From Rhodospirillaceae bacterium (lineage in GTDB: Bacteria > Pseudomonadota > Alphaproteobacteria > Kiloniellales > DSM-21159), in contig CP030885.1 in NCBI GenBank assembly GCA_006969625.1, forward strand, positions 186,001-250,000: a stretch of 64,000 nucleotides of DNA, written 5' to 3'. The notes below the pieces were generated by a model. That model worked only from the letters and a program-made list of their open reading frames with translations, was not told where the DNA came from and searched no databases. The translations under genes were made by a program, and so were the position numbers. Position 1 is the first letter of the stretch; every line of letters starts with the position of its first letter. Positions 21,511 to 30,135 of the stretch are shown in pieces.

Positions 21511-22914
21511 CTAGGCAGCTTCGGTGTCCGACTCGGATAGGTCGCCAGTGTGCCCCTCGTCACCGGTCGTGACAACGCGCCCGATCAGCGAATTGGCGTG
21601 CGCCTCGACGATTTCCACCTCGGCCAGGGTGCCGAGCAGGCGCGCCGGCGCGGCGACCGGCACCGACTGCATCCAGGGGCTGCGCCCGAGGAGCTGGCCG
21701 GCGCGCTTGCCGCGCCGGTCGAGCAATACGCTCATGCGGCTGCCGACCTTCGCGCGGTTGAAGGCGAGCTGCTGTTCGCCGAGGAGCTGCTGCAGGGCCG
21801 CCAGGCGCTCGGACTTCGCCTCCTCCGGCACCTGCTCGGCGACGCCGGCGGCCGGCGTGCCGGGGCGCGGCGAATACTTGAAGGAATAGGCCTGGGCGTA
21901 GCCGACATCGGTGACCAGCCGCAGCGTGTCGGCGAAGTCGCGCTCGCGCTCGCCGGGAAAGCCGACGATGAAGTCGCCCGACAGCGCCAGATCCGGCCGC
22001 GCGTCGCGCAGGGCGCCGACCAGGCGGCGATAGTCCTCGGCCGTGTGCTTGCGGTTCATCGCCTGCAGGACGCGGTCGGAGCCGGCCTGCACCGGCAGGT
22101 GCAGGTAGGGCATCAGCTTCGGCTCGTCGCGGTGCGCGGCAATCAGCTCGGCGTCCATGTCGCGCGGGTGGCTGGTGGTGTAGCGCAGCCGCGCCAGCCC
22201 CTCGATCTCCGCCAGGCGGCGCAGCAGGCGGCCGAGGCCCCAGGTGGCGCCGTCCGGCGCCGCGCCGTGGTAGGCGTTGACGTTCTGGCCGAGCAGCGTG
22301 ATCTCGCGCGTGCCGCCGGCGGCCATCCGCTGCGCCTCGGCCACGATGTCGGCCACGGGGCGCGAGAATTCGGCGCCGCGGGTGTAGGGCACGACGCAGA
22401 AGCTGCAGAACTTGTCGCAGCCCTCCTGCACCGAGAGGAAGGCGGCCGGACCGCGGTTTGCGCCGTCCGGTGCGCTCTCCTCGGGCAGGCGGTCGAACTT
22501 CGAGTCCGCCGGAAAGTCGGTGTCGACCAGGCCGCGCGCGCCGCCGTCGAGCCGCGCCACCAGCTCCGGCAGGCGATGGTAGGTCTGCGGCCCGAACACC
22601 AGGTCGACCATCGGCGCGCGGCGCACCATCTCGGCCCCTTCGGCCTGAGCGACGCAGCCGGCGACGCCGAAGATCACCCGTCGGCCCTCGGCCGCGCCCT
22701 TGTCCTTCAAGCGGCGCAGGCGGCCGAGCTCGGAATAGACCTTCTCGCTCGCCTTCTCGCGGATGTGGCAGGTATTGAGGATGACGAAGTCGGCCTCGGC
22801 CGCATCCTCGGTCGAGGCATAGCCGAGCGGCGCCAGGACGTCCGCCATGCGGGCGGAGTCGTAGACGTTCATCTGGCAGCCATAGGTCTTGATGTAGAGC
22901 TTCTTCGAGGGCAC
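21511..22914 (-). CDS. miaB: tRNA-2-methylthio-N6-dimethylallyladenosine synthase
   Basis: A radical SAM methylthiotransferase acting on i6A37 of tRNAs. The N-terminal UPF0004 domain has three Cys ('IKTYGCQMN', '[15 protein letters not shown]' and '[11 protein letters not shown]'). The radical SAM cluster is '[15 protein letters not shown]' (CxxxCxxC), and a C-terminal TRAM domain is present. The start is a GTG, at 22914 or 22923; only these fit the family beginning just before '[20 protein letters not shown]'. No Shine-Dalgarno distinguishes them. It heads the miaB-phoH-ybeY-corC-lnt series. The 310-base gap to the divergent PAS gene (22915-23224) has no visible gene. Confidence 0.96.
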   Translation of the reverse strand: MPSKKLYIKTYGCQMNVYDSARMADVLAPLGYASTEDAAEADFVILNTCHIREKASEKVYSELGRLRRLKDKGAAEGRRVIFGVAGCVAQAEGAEMVRRAPMVDLVFGPQTYHRLPELVARLDGGARGLVDTDFPADSKFDRLPEESAPDGANRGPAAFLSVQEGCDKFCSFCVVPYTRGAEFSRPVADIVAEAQRMAAGGTREITLLGQNVNAYHGAAPDGATWGLGRLLRRLAEIEGLARLRYTTSHPRDMDAELIAAHRDEPKLMPYLHLPVQAGSDRVLQAMNRKHTAEDYRRLVGALRDARPDLALSGDFIVGFPGERERDFADTLRLVTDVGYAQAYSFKYSPRPGTPAAGVAEQVPEEAKSERLAALQQLLGEQQLAFNRAKVGSRMSVLLDRRGKRAGQLLGRSPWMQSVPVAAPARLLGTLAEVEIVEAHANSLIGRVVTTGDEGHTGDLSESDTEAA

Positions 22915-23224
22915 GGCGGGCACGACCGGGACAGCGTGGTAAGGATTCCTGAGGGGACCCTGTGGTCCGGCGCGGAAGCTAACACCGAAACCGGCGCCTC
23001 GAAAGCCTCGGCGCCGCGTGCGAACCGGCAGTGTCACGGGGGGCGGCACGGGGCAGGCAGGCCAGGGTGGGGCGGAGTGGGGTAGAGTGGGCCGCGTCCC
23101 GGTTTAGAGACCCTGGGAGCCCTCGAAGCTGACCGGCGGACCGGCGATCCGGATTCTTCGCTTTGCTTCCCGCTCTCTCACGCTAGTCTAATCGTATCCA
23201 ACTGCGCGAACCACCGAACCGCCG

Positions 23225-23770
23225 ATGACCCGCCCGCTGCAGCAGCCGGAGATCGCGACGCAGCCGCCGCGCCTCAGCCCGGAGGCCCAGGCCTTCCTGG
23301 ACAACTGGCGGGCGCTGCGGCACGGCAGCGGCCGCATTCCGCCGAAGACCGCCTTCGATCCGACACGGATCCCCGCGCTGCTGCCCCAGGTCGTGCTGTA
23401 CGAGCGGCGGGCACGCGACGACTTCCACATCCGCCTGATCGGCACCGCCGTCGTCGAGCGCATCGGGCGCGAGGCGACCGGCGCGAACGTGCTCGAGCTG
23501 ATCGCCGCCGAGGCACGCGGCCTGGTGGCGCAGATCCTGAACCGCGTGCTCGACGCGCCCTGCGGTCACGCCTCGGTCGTCGAGGACGTTTACCCAAGTG
23601 GCCGCCGCCAGCAGGTCGAGGTGATACGCCTGCCGCTGGCCGACGCGGACGGCACGGCGCGCTTCATCGTCTCGCTGACCCAGCCGCTGGACGTCGTCGG
23701 CTACGCCGACAGGGGCGGCCGGCCGACCCTGCTGGCGCAACCCGTGGAGAGCCGCTTCTTCGTCCTGTGA
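23225..23770 (+). CDS. PAS-domain protein (PAS_5 type)
   Basis: A 181-residue soluble protein of the alphaproteobacterial PAS_5 type, a single PAS domain without an attached output domain. It begins 'LSPEAQAFLDNWRALRHGSG' and continues 'IPALLPQVVLYERRARDDFH', 'IRLIGTAVVERIGREATGAN' and 'VIRLPLADADGTARFIVSLT', the usual PAS_5 series of strands. What it senses or binds cannot be read from the sequence. It is divergent from miaB and convergent with the cupin gene, so it is probably transcribed alone. Confidence 0.8.
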   Translation: MTRPLQQPEIATQPPRLSPEAQAFLDNWRALRHGSGRIPPKTAFDPTRIPALLPQVVLYERRARDDFHIRLIGTAVVERIGREATGANVLELIAAEARGLVAQILNRVLDAPCGHASVVEDVYPSGRRQQVEVIRLPLADADGTARFIVSLTQPLDVVGYADRGGRPTLLAQPVESRFFVL

Positions 23771-23788
23771 GACGCCGGCGGCGAAGCC

Positions 23789-24073
23789 TCAGGCGCGGCC
23801 CTGGTAGCGGTGGCGCAGGCCGAGCAGCAGACGTGCGCCCTCCGGGCCGGCGCCTTGGGTATGGGCGATGCCGGCCGGCAGTTCGAAGCGGTCGCCGGCG
23901 CGGAAGACGGCGGCGCCCGAGCGGGTGCCCAGGGTGAAGCTCCCGGCCAGCACCAGGGCGCGCAGGTCCCAGCCGTGCGCGCGCTGCGGCAGCGCCGCCT
24001 GCGGCTCGATCTCGCGTATCAGCACCTCGTAACCGGCGGCGCGCAGGCCGTCCTCGAAGCTTTGCGTGTCCAC
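23789..24073 (-). CDS. Small cupin-domain protein
   Basis: A 94-residue single cupin. It has 'HGWDLRALVLAGSFTLGTRS' (first cupin motif area) and 'AAVFRAGDRFELPAGIAHTQ' with the final His of the second motif. The first-motif His pair is reduced to a single His, so metal binding is uncertain. I chose GTG at 24073 (MDTQSFEDGLRAAG), preceded by GGGGGG and AAGGA. A longer open frame starting at 24148 is possible but looks non-coding. The function is not predictable; many such proteins bind small molecules. Confidence 0.7.
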   Translation of the reverse strand: MDTQSFEDGLRAAGYEVLIREIEPQAALPQRAHGWDLRALVLAGSFTLGTRSGAAVFRAGDRFELPAGIAHTQGAGPEGARLLLGLRHRYQGRA

Positions 24074-24229
24074 GGATCCCCCCGGTTCCTTCGCGGTTGC
24101 GGTCCGGTGCGCCGACGGTGCAGGCCGACACGTGCCCGAACCTGCCACGACACTCGGCCGCGCTTCCGCGGAAGTCCAGCGACGCGGCAGCGCGCGCGTT
24201 CACACCTCGGTGAGCGGCGGATCGAGGGC

Positions 24230-24279
24230 GCTACCCATGCCTTAGGAGAAGCCCGTTACCCATGTCTCCGGGCTGGACA
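24230..24279. mobile_element. Solo right-end relic of an IS481-type element
   Basis: About 50 bases match the right terminus of the intact element that begins four bases later, in the same orientation. The match includes 27 identical bases (24253-24279 against 25552-25578, beginning CCGTTACCCATGTCTCCGGG) and a diverged CTTAGGA block. No transposase remains. This is a footprint of an earlier insertion or of a deletion between two copies. Confidence 0.8.
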
Positions 24280-24283
24280 ACAG

Positions 24284-25578
24284 TGCCCAACCCGAGACAT
24301 AGGTGACGGAACGTACCGGACACATGGGTAACACTTTCCGCTTTGCGCGGGGGGTGTCGATGCCATGGAGAGAGAGTTCGGTTATGGACGAGCGTCTGCG
24401 TTTCGTTGCCCGCCTGCTCGACGGCGAGCGGATGAGCGACGTCTGTCGGGAGTTCGGGATTTCCCGCAAGACCGGCTACAAGATCTATGCGCGCTACCGC
24501 GAGGAGGGGGCCTACGCCCTGTGCGACCGGTCACGGCGGCCGGCGCGCTACGCCAACCAGCTACCGGCGCCGGTCGAGGCGCTGATCGTTTCGACCAAGC
24601 GCGACAAACCGCATTGGGGCGCGCGCAAGATCCGCGAGTTGCTGATCCGGCGCCTGGCCGGCGACGTGCGGATCCCGGCGCAGAGCACGGTGCACGCCGT
24701 GCTCGACCGTCACGGCCTGGTCCAGCGCGCGCGCAAACGCCGCAACGCGGCCAAAGGAACGCCGCTGTCGGCCGCGCACGCGCCCAACGATCTGTGGTGC
24801 GTCGATTTCAAGGGCGAGTTCAAGCTCGGCAACGGCCGCTACTGTTACCCTTTGACGGTGACCGACCAGGCCTCGCGCTACATCCTCGCCTGCGATGCCC
24901 TCGAGAGCACCAAGGAGCCCGGTGCCTTCGCGGCCTTCGAGCGCCTGTTCTCCGCGCACGGCCTGCCCCAGGCGATCCGCAGCGACAACGGCCTGCCCTT
25001 CGCCAGCCCCAACGGGCTCTACAATCTCTCGCGCCTGTCGGTCTGGTGGCTCAGGCTGGGCATCGCGATCGAACGCATCCCGCCCGGCAAGCCCCAGCGC
25101 AACGGACGCCACGAGCGCATGCATCTCACGCTCAAGACGGAAACCACCAAGCCGGCACGCCACAATGTCCTGCAGCAGCAGGCACGCTTCGACGATTTCG
25201 TCCGCGAATTCAATGCCCAACGGCCGCACGAAGCGCTCGGCATGCGCACGCCGGCAGAGCTCTACCGCCCCTCCACAAGGCTCTATCGCGGATTGGACGA
25301 GATCGTCTATCCCTTCCACGACCGTGACGTCCTAGTCACCGCCTGCGGGCGCATCTGCATGCACCGCAAGAAGATCAACGTCTCGACCGTGCTCGCCGGG
25401 CAGCGGCTGGGACTCAAGGAAGTCGACGAGGGAATCTGGCTCGTCTCCTTCCTGCACTACGACCTGGGCTACATCGACCTCGAACAGAGGACCCTACAAA
25501 CCATCGACACCCCATTCGGCACGAGGGTGTCACCCATGTCTTAGGAACGATCCGTTACCCATGTCTCCGGGCTGGACA
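24284..25578 (+). mobile_element. IS481-family insertion sequence, apparently intact
   Basis: The 1,295-bp element has imperfect terminal inverted repeats of about 55 bp. The left end begins TGCCCAACCCGAGACATAGG, and the right end read inward begins TGTCCAGCCCGGAGACATGG. Both contain a second internal GACA(C)ATGGGT(A/G)AC motif. The possible target duplication is ACAG or CAG (24280-24283 and 25578-25581). It ends nine bases from the 3' end of the tRNA-Arg gene. Confidence 0.85.
24360..25544 (+). CDS. IS481-family transposase (DDE integrase)
   Basis: Cut-and-paste or copy-out transposase of the IS. The 394 residues start with an HTH ('RFVARLLDGERMSDVCREFG', then 'ISRKTGYKIYARYREEG') and continue with the rve-type integrase core. 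Putative acidic residues are Asp in 'LWCVDFKGEF', Asp in 'IRSDNGLPFA' and Glu in 'NGRHERMHLTL', so the triad is intact. I chose ATG at 24360 (MPWRESSVMDERL), which has GGGGG upstream; the frame is open from 24303. No frameshift or internal stop is seen, so the copy could be active. Confidence 0.93.
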   Translation: MPWRESSVMDERLRFVARLLDGERMSDVCREFGISRKTGYKIYARYREEGAYALCDRSRRPARYANQLPAPVEALIVSTKRDKPHWGARKIRELLIRRLAGDVRIPAQSTVHAVLDRHGLVQRARKRRNAAKGTPLSAAHAPNDLWCVDFKGEFKLGNGRYCYPLTVTDQASRYILACDALESTKEPGAFAAFERLFSAHGLPQAIRSDNGLPFASPNGLYNLSRLSVWWLRLGIAIERIPPGKPQRNGRHERMHLTLKTETTKPARHNVLQQQARFDDFVREFNAQRPHEALGMRTPAELYRPSTRLYRGLDEIVYPFHDRDVLVTACGRICMHRKKINVSTVLAGQRLGLKEVDEGIWLVSFLHYDLGYIDLEQRTLQTIDTPFGTRVSPMS

Positions 25579-25587
25579 CAGCGGCAC

Positions 25588-25664
25588 TGGCGTCCCCGGC
25601 AGGATTCGAACCTGCGACCCCAGGATTAGGAATCCTGTGCTCTATCCGGCTGAGCTACGGGGAC
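25588..25664 (-). tRNA. tRNA-Arg (anticodon CCT)
   Basis: A complete cloverleaf on the minus strand. The acceptor stem is GTCCCCG/CGGGGAC, the D-arm GCTCAGCCGGATAGAGC, the anticodon stem CAGGA/TCCTG with loop TTCCTAA (anticodon CCT), and the T-arm contains GGTTCGAATCC. CCA is encoded at 25588-25590. Its 3' end faces the IS element, nine bases away. Confidence 0.96.
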
Positions 25665-25807
25665 TCGCCTGTGCGAGGCAGCGGCGCGGCGAAGCGGCGA
25701 GCCGCTGAGGGCAATCTGCGGCTTCGGCGGGCCGAGCGCAAGGCCGGGAGGCTTCGGCCCGTCGCCTGGCGGCCGACGGCGGCGGTTGTTGGCCTCTCGG
25801 GTGCGGC

Positions 25808-26782
25808 TCATTCGCCGCCCGCTGCGGGCGGTGGCGGCGCGGCGCGCGGTGCCGGGGCCTCGGCCTCGCGCGCCGCGCGGGCCAGGCCGGCGGCCAGGTG
25901 GGGCCGCAGCGCCTCCAGGAAGGCGCGTACGGGCAGGGCGACGTTGGCGGCGCGCGGGTCCCAGCGCGGGATCACCACGCCCTCGCCCTGGGGGAAGAAG
26001 TCGCCCTTGACGATGGCGACGAGTTGCGGCCGGCCGGCCGGCGTTGCCGCTGCCGCCGCTCTCGTCTCGTCCTTCGTTCCGGGACCGGTTTCGGCGGCCG
26101 CGGCGGCACCGGGCGCTATCGGGGCGGCCTTGCGCGCCGGCGGCAGGGCGAGGAACACCGGGCCGCCGGAGTTGCCGACGCGCACGGCGCAGTCCATGCG
26201 CCAGCCGGGCACCCGGCCGGCCTCGGAGTAGACGCCGCAGCCGGGGTCGAGCAGCGCCTGCCCGCGCGGCGCGGCGACCGGGTGGCCGAGCGACATCAGC
26301 CCCTTCGGTCCGCGCGCCCGCGCGGCGGCGAAGTCGAGCGGCGCCAGCTCCCACCAGCCGAGCTCGGCCCCCAGGCAGGTCTCCAGCTCCAGCAGCGCCC
26401 AGTCGGCATGGACATGGTCGCCCAGGTCGCCCCAGGCGACCGGACGGCCCTCGACGCGCCAGGTCCAGGGAAAGCCGTCCTTCGGCGGGCCGAACCACAG
26501 CGCGCTGGTCTGCGCCGGCCCGGCCTCGGCGATGCGGCGGAACGCGGTGTGGTGCGCGGTCAGGGCATGGCACGGCCCGACCAGGGTGACGGTGCCGTAG
26601 CGGAAGTCGCGCCCCGGCGTGGTCTGGGTGATCAGCCCGACAGCCGCCCAGGGGGTGCCGGGCCGGCGCTCGACCGGGACGCGGTCGTCGACCTCGAAGA
26701 TGTTGGCCGCCGCCCGCTCTATCGTCGGCCAGGGACCGGCCGCCGCCAGCAGCAAGAGGAGGATCGCCGTCGCCCTGCCCAT
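25808..26782 (-). CDS. Secreted trypsin-like serine protease
   Basis: A predicted exported serine protease of the S1 class, 324 residues. The signal peptide is MGRATAILLLLLAAAGPW at the N terminus. The triad is readable: His in 'CHALTAHHTAFR', Asp in 'VHADWALLEL' and Ser in 'VGNSGGPVFLA'. A Pro/Ala/Thr-rich insert separates the Ser region from a final conserved block ('QLVAIVKGDFFPQGEGVVIP'). The tail is again Ala/Pro-rich. I chose ATG at 26782 for the signal peptide; GTG at 26824 is an alternative. It lies close behind exoD on the same strand and may share its transcript. The substrate is unknown. Confidence 0.8.
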   Translation of the reverse strand: MGRATAILLLLLAAAGPWPTIERAAANIFEVDDRVPVERRPGTPWAAVGLITQTTPGRDFRYGTVTLVGPCHALTAHHTAFRRIAEAGPAQTSALWFGPPKDGFPWTWRVEGRPVAWGDLGDHVHADWALLELETCLGAELGWWELAPLDFAAARARGPKGLMSLGHPVAAPRGQALLDPGCGVYSEAGRVPGWRMDCAVRVGNSGGPVFLALPPARKAAPIAPGAAAAAETGPGTKDETRAAAAATPAGRPQLVAIVKGDFFPQGEGVVIPRWDPRAANVALPVRAFLEALRPHLAAGLARAAREAEAPAPRAAPPPPAAGGE

Positions 26783-26839
26783 GGCGGCCAGCAAAGCGCC
26801 GCCGGGCGGGCGTCGTCCAATCACCGCTCGGTGAGCGCT

Positions 26840-27538
26840 TCAGATCCAGGCCAGCAATAGCGCCGAGGCGCCCGCCGCCGCGGCCGAGGCGAAGCAGCCG
26901 GCGATCACCCAGGCGCCGTCGCCGGCGGTCACGCCGAGCGCGATGGCGAGGATGGCGGTGGCCGGCAGCATCACGCCGAAGGGCACCACCGCCAGCGGAA
27001 ACATCAGCGCCGCCATGCCGAGGATGCACAGCATGGCGAGGTGGCGACCGGAACCCCGCGTCATCCAGCTCAGGCGCCGGCTGACCAGCCGGTCGAGGGC
27101 GGCCAGCCAGGGCTTGGCCGCATCGATGCCGCGCGTCAGCGCCTGCCGGCCGATGCCGATCCGCTTCAGCCTGGCCGGCACCCAGGGGTGTCGCCGGCCG
27201 AGCAGCACCTGCCCGGCGATCAGCGCCAGAAGCGCTCCGGTCAGGATCGACATGCCGGGGATCGCCCCGATCACCGGCAGCCAGGCGAGCACGGCGGGAA
27301 CCAGCAGCAGCGGGCCGAAGGCGTTCCCCGCCGCCGCCTGCAGCAGGGTGCCCAGGTCGGTGCGCCCCTCGGCCTGCCGGTCGCCGTCGCCGGCCGCGGC
27401 TAGGCGCTCAGCGATGCCGGTCAGCGGTCGGCTCGGATCCTGCCGAGACCGCTCGTCGGCGGCGGCGGAGCGCGGTGCGGGCATCGGGCGGACCCCAGAC
27501 GGTTCGAAGCGTGCGCGACGCGCCATGTCCTGCGACAT
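26840..27538 (-). CDS. ExoD-family membrane protein
   Basis: A 232-residue inner-membrane protein of the ExoD family, named for a role in exopolysaccharide synthesis in Sinorhizobium; the biochemical function is unclear. Family features are 'LTGIAERLAAAGDGDRQAEG' ahead of 'LGTLLQAAAGNAFGPLLLVP', a conserved 'VIGAIPGMSILTGALLALIA', and about four hydrophobic segments. The ATG at 27538 has GAGGG ten bases upstream, but it lies inside a perfect 10-bp palindrome that could hide it. ATG at 27526 or 27484 (MPAPRSAAADE) are alternatives. The rest of the conserved region is unaffected. Confidence 0.88.
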   Translation of the reverse strand: MSQDMARRARFEPSGVRPMPAPRSAAADERSRQDPSRPLTGIAERLAAAGDGDRQAEGRTDLGTLLQAAAGNAFGPLLLVPAVLAWLPVIGAIPGMSILTGALLALIAGQVLLGRRHPWVPARLKRIGIGRQALTRGIDAAKPWLAALDRLVSRRLSWMTRGSGRHLAMLCILGMAALMFPLAVVPFGVMLPATAILAIALGVTAGDGAWVIAGCFASAAAAGASALLLAWI

Positions 27539-27543
27539 GGCGC
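27520..27543. promoter_or_regulatory. Perfect palindrome across the exoD start codon
   Basis: GCGCCATGTC-CTGC-GACATGGCGC has 10-bp arms without mismatch. On the exoD strand both candidate ATGs (27538 and 27526) lie within the arms. It could be a protein-binding operator or an mRNA hairpin that blocks initiation. Confidence 0.7.
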
Positions 27544-27558
27544 AACGACCCTCAGCCG

Positions 27559-27579
27559 CGTTCGGAAAGCCTCCGAACG
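27559..27579. promoter_or_regulatory. Second inverted repeat upstream of exoD
   Basis: CGTTCGGA-AAGCC-TCCGAACG, perfect 8-bp arms, 20-40 bases upstream of the exoD start. With the palindrome at 27520-27543 it forms two consecutive stems in the exoD leader. Confidence 0.6.
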
Positions 27580-27640
27580 GCAGCCGGCACGACTAGGAAC
27601 GGTGGGCGCGCGCCGACGTTCCGCGCGCCGCCCGGCGCGG

Positions 27641-27706
27641 GTCCTCGGCAGGTCTTCGGCAGGTCCTCGGCAGGTCCTCGGCAGGTCCTCGGCAGGTCCT
27701 CGGCAG
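27641..27706. repeat. Six tandem 11-bp repeats (GTCCTCGGCAG)
   Basis: Units start at 27641, 27652, 27663, 27674, 27685 and 27696; only the second differs (GTCTTCGGCAG). They lie directly behind the pagL-like stop codon and ahead of exoD on the same strand. Eleven bases is close to one helical turn and is not a multiple of three. Confidence 0.95.
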
Positions 27707-27722
27707 GCCCGAGCGCGCCGGC

Positions 27723-28232
27723 TCACTCGCCGAACAGGGTGTCGATCGGCAGATGGTAGTAGAGGGTCAGCACCTCGGTGCCGGGATTGTCGTCGCCGAT
27801 GCCGGCGTTCGACAGGTGGCCGAAGGCCAGGCTGAGGCGCGAGCGGTCGTCGAAGCGGTAGCCGACCTCGATGGTCGAGCGGAACTCGATGGGGCTGCCC
27901 AGGTCCTTGCCGTCGCCCTCGTAGAAGCCGCCGACGCCGGTGCTGCCGGTGATGACGAAGCGCCGGCCCAGGTAGATGTCGACCAGCAGGCCGCCGCCGG
28001 CCCACACACCGCCGGCGGTGGTCACCTCCAGGCCGGCCCAAGGCTTGACGATCTCCAGGAAGCGTTGGCCGTGACGGTACTCCAGGCGGAAGTCCGCCTG
28101 GTTGTCGTCCTGAGCGATCAGGTCCCACCAGCCGCCGCCGAGGCTCAGGAAGCTCGGGTCGTCCTCGGCCAGGGCCGGGCCCGCGAACAGCAGCGGCGCC
28201 GCGATCAGGGCGGCACACAGACGGCGCAGCAT
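27723..28232 (-). CDS. PagL-like lipid A 3-O-deacylase (acyloxyacyl hydrolase)
   Basis: An outer-membrane beta-barrel enzyme that removes the 3-O acyl chain from lipid A. The 169 residues start with a signal peptide (LCAALIAAPLLFAGPALA, cleavage after residue 22). They are followed by alternating strands rich in Gly and aromatics, such as 'FLSLGGGWWDLI'. The catalytic residues match PagL in identity and spacing: H139 and S141 in 'FGHLSNAGIGDDNPG', E153 twelve residues after the Ser. It is transcribed alone or with exoD downstream, with tandem 11-bp repeats in between. Confidence 0.88.
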   Translation of the reverse strand: MLRRLCAALIAAPLLFAGPALAEDDPSFLSLGGGWWDLIAQDDNQADFRLEYRHGQRFLEIVKPWAGLEVTTAGGVWAGGGLLVDIYLGRRFVITGSTGVGGFYEGDGKDLGSPIEFRSTIEVGYRFDDRSRLSLAFGHLSNAGIGDDNPGTEVLTLYYHLPIDTLFGE

Positions 28233-28362
28233 GGAAAGTCCCCCACCACTTGCCCGGGCCGAAACGAGGCCGGGTCGACCGCGGCGCAGTCTAGCGGACG
28301 ACTGCGCCAGGGCAAGTCGAAATCCGGGCGCGTCGAAGCGGGCCGTGGCGCCCGTTTCGCTT

Positions 28363-29313
28363 CTATTCGTAGTGCTTGAAGCGTTCCGTCGCCTCGACCA
28401 GGGCGCGCCGGATGCCGGGCTCCATGGCCGAGTGGCCGGCGTCCGGGATCACCCGGAAGGAGGCGTTCGGCCAGGCCTGGTGCAGGTCGTAGGCGGTCAT
28501 GGGCGGACAGACCGTGTCGTAGCGGCCCTGGACGATGGCGCCGGGCACGCGCTTCAGCCGTTCGGCGCGCGCCAGCAGGGCTCCCTCGGGCAGGAAGATC
28601 TTGTTGACGAAGTAGTGCGCCTCGATGCGCGCCAGCCCCAGGGCCATGCGGTCCTCGCCGAAGGCGGCGACGGTCTCCGGGCTCGGCATCAGGGTCGAGC
28701 AGGCACCCTCGTAGGTGCTCCAGGCGCGCGCCGCCGGCAGGTGCACGTCCGGATCGGGGTCCATCAGGCGGCGGTAGTAGGCGCCCAACAGGTCGCCGCG
28801 TTCGCTCTCGGGGACGAAGCCGTGGAAGCGCGCCCAGACCTCGGGAAAGTAGGTGCGCATGCCGTAGAGGAACCAGTCGATCTCCTGCGGCCGGCACAGG
28901 AACACGCCGCGCAGCAGCAAGGCGGAAACGCGCTCGGGATGCGCCTGGGCGTAGGCCAGCGCCAGGGTCGAGCCCCAGGAGCCGCCGAAGAGGTGCCAGC
29001 GCTCGATCCCCAGGGTCTCGCGCAGCAGCTCCATGTCGGCGACCAGGTGGCCGGTGGTGTTGTCCTGCGTGTCGCCGAGCGGCGTCGAGCGGCCGGCGCC
29101 GCGCTGGTCGAAGATGACGATGCGGTAGTGCTTCGGGTCGAAGAAGCGCCGATGGTCGGGCGAGGCGCCGGCGCCCGGGCCGCCGTGCAGGAAGACGATC
29201 GGCCGGCCGCGCGGGTTGCCCGACTGCTCCCAGTAGATCGTGTGGCGCGCGTCGACCGGCAGCATGCCGGACTCGTAGGCTTCGGTCGGCGGGAAGAGGT
29301 CGTGCGCGGCCAT
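28363..29313 (-). CDS. pip: Proline iminopeptidase
   Basis: An alpha/beta-hydrolase peptidase (S33) that removes N-terminal proline from peptides; cytosolic. The 316 residues have the oxyanion motif 'HGGPGAG' at 43-49, the nucleophile elbow 'GGSWGS' with S112, then Asp in 'QGRYDTVCPP' and His in 'PDAGHSAMEP' near the end. I chose ATG at 29313 (MAAHDLFPPTEAY), which has GGAGA six bases upstream; the open frame extends to 29421. It is a stand-alone gene on the minus strand. Confidence 0.95.
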   Translation of the reverse strand: MAAHDLFPPTEAYESGMLPVDARHTIYWEQSGNPRGRPIVFLHGGPGAGASPDHRRFFDPKHYRIVIFDQRGAGRSTPLGDTQDNTTGHLVADMELLRETLGIERWHLFGGSWGSTLALAYAQAHPERVSALLLRGVFLCRPQEIDWFLYGMRTYFPEVWARFHGFVPESERGDLLGAYYRRLMDPDPDVHLPAARAWSTYEGACSTLMPSPETVAAFGEDRMALGLARIEAHYFVNKIFLPEGALLARAERLKRVPGAIVQGRYDTVCPPMTAYDLHQAWPNASFRVIPDAGHSAMEPGIRRALVEATERFKHYE

Positions 29314-29472
29314 CGGCTCTCCGGACGCTGACGAGCGGTGCTGACGGGGAGACATGAGAGCGGCTCCGGAGCAGGCAAGGCGAAGAAGGCGCTGTGCCAC
29401 GGCCGGGCCGCACGCGCGCACCCGACGGTCGGGTGCCCCTTATAGCCTGAGGTGGCCGGCCCGGCCATTGCG

Positions 29473-29523
29473 CTGGCGCAAGCCGGCGTATCCGGTCTTC
29501 GCACTGGCGCAAGCCGGCGTATC
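29473..29523. repeat. 20-bp direct repeat in a 338-base intergenic gap
   Basis: CTGGCGCAAGCCGGCGTATC occurs at 29473-29492 and again at 29504-29523, 31 bases apart. The gap 29314-29651 separates the divergent pip and thioesterase genes. I see no further gene in it. Confidence 0.8.
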
Positions 29524-29651
29524 TCTCGTCGCGCTGGCCGCGACCGCGCGCATGCGGCACCGCACCTGTGCCGCGCGCCGCCTTGGCCGGTCTGCGGCCG
29601 GGCCGCTAGCATCGCGCGCGCAGGTTCCCCTGCCGCCGGAAAGGACCGCCC

Positions 29652-30110
29652 GTGCCAGCATCCTCGACCCCCGAGCCAGCCGACCTCGACCCGACCCGCC
29701 GCGCGGTCTATCCGCTGTGGCACACCGATGTCCTGCGCTACCGCGACACCGACCGGCAGGGCCACGTCAACAACGCGGTCTTCTCGACCTTTCTGGAATC
29801 CGGCCGCGTGGCGCTGTTCTATGACGCCGAAGCGCCGCTGGCGCCGCCCGGCGCGTCCTTCGTCATCGCCCGATTGATGCTCGACTTCCGCGCCGAGATC
29901 CGCTGGCCGGGCAGCGTCGAGATCGGCACCGCGGTCGAGCGCGTCGGCAAGAGTTCGATGACGCTGGTCCAGGGGCTCTTCGTCGGCGAGAGCTGCGCGG
30001 CGACGGCCGAGACGGTGATCGTGCTGACCGACGACGCCACCCGCAGGTCGACGCCCTTCCCGCCGGCCACCCGCGCGCGTTTGGAGGGTCTCGGCCCCCG
30101 CCTGGCCTGA
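29652..30110 (+). CDS. Hotdog-fold acyl-CoA thioesterase
   Basis: A 152-residue member of the 4-hydroxybenzoyl-CoA/YbgC-like thioesterase group that hydrolyses acyl-CoA esters. The hotdog motif is 'YRDTDRQGHVNNAVFSTFLE' with the active-site Asp (DTDRQGHVNN), followed by the 'VIARLMLDFRAEIRWPGSVE' strand pair. The start is GTG at 29652 with AAGGA six bases upstream. The acyl substrate cannot be told. The next gene (thermonuclease) starts 25 bases downstream on the same strand. Confidence 0.88.
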   Translation: MPASSTPEPADLDPTRRAVYPLWHTDVLRYRDTDRQGHVNNAVFSTFLESGRVALFYDAEAPLAPPGASFVIARLMLDFRAEIRWPGSVEIGTAVERVGKSSMTLVQGLFVGESCAATAETVIVLTDDATRRSTPFPPATRARLEGLGPRLA

Positions 30111-30135
30111 CGCGCACGGTGCTAGACTGGCCGGC

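Noticed and set aside
27641..27706. Tandem repeats as a CRISPR array
   Set aside because: Units are 11 bp with no spacers; no cas genes nearby.
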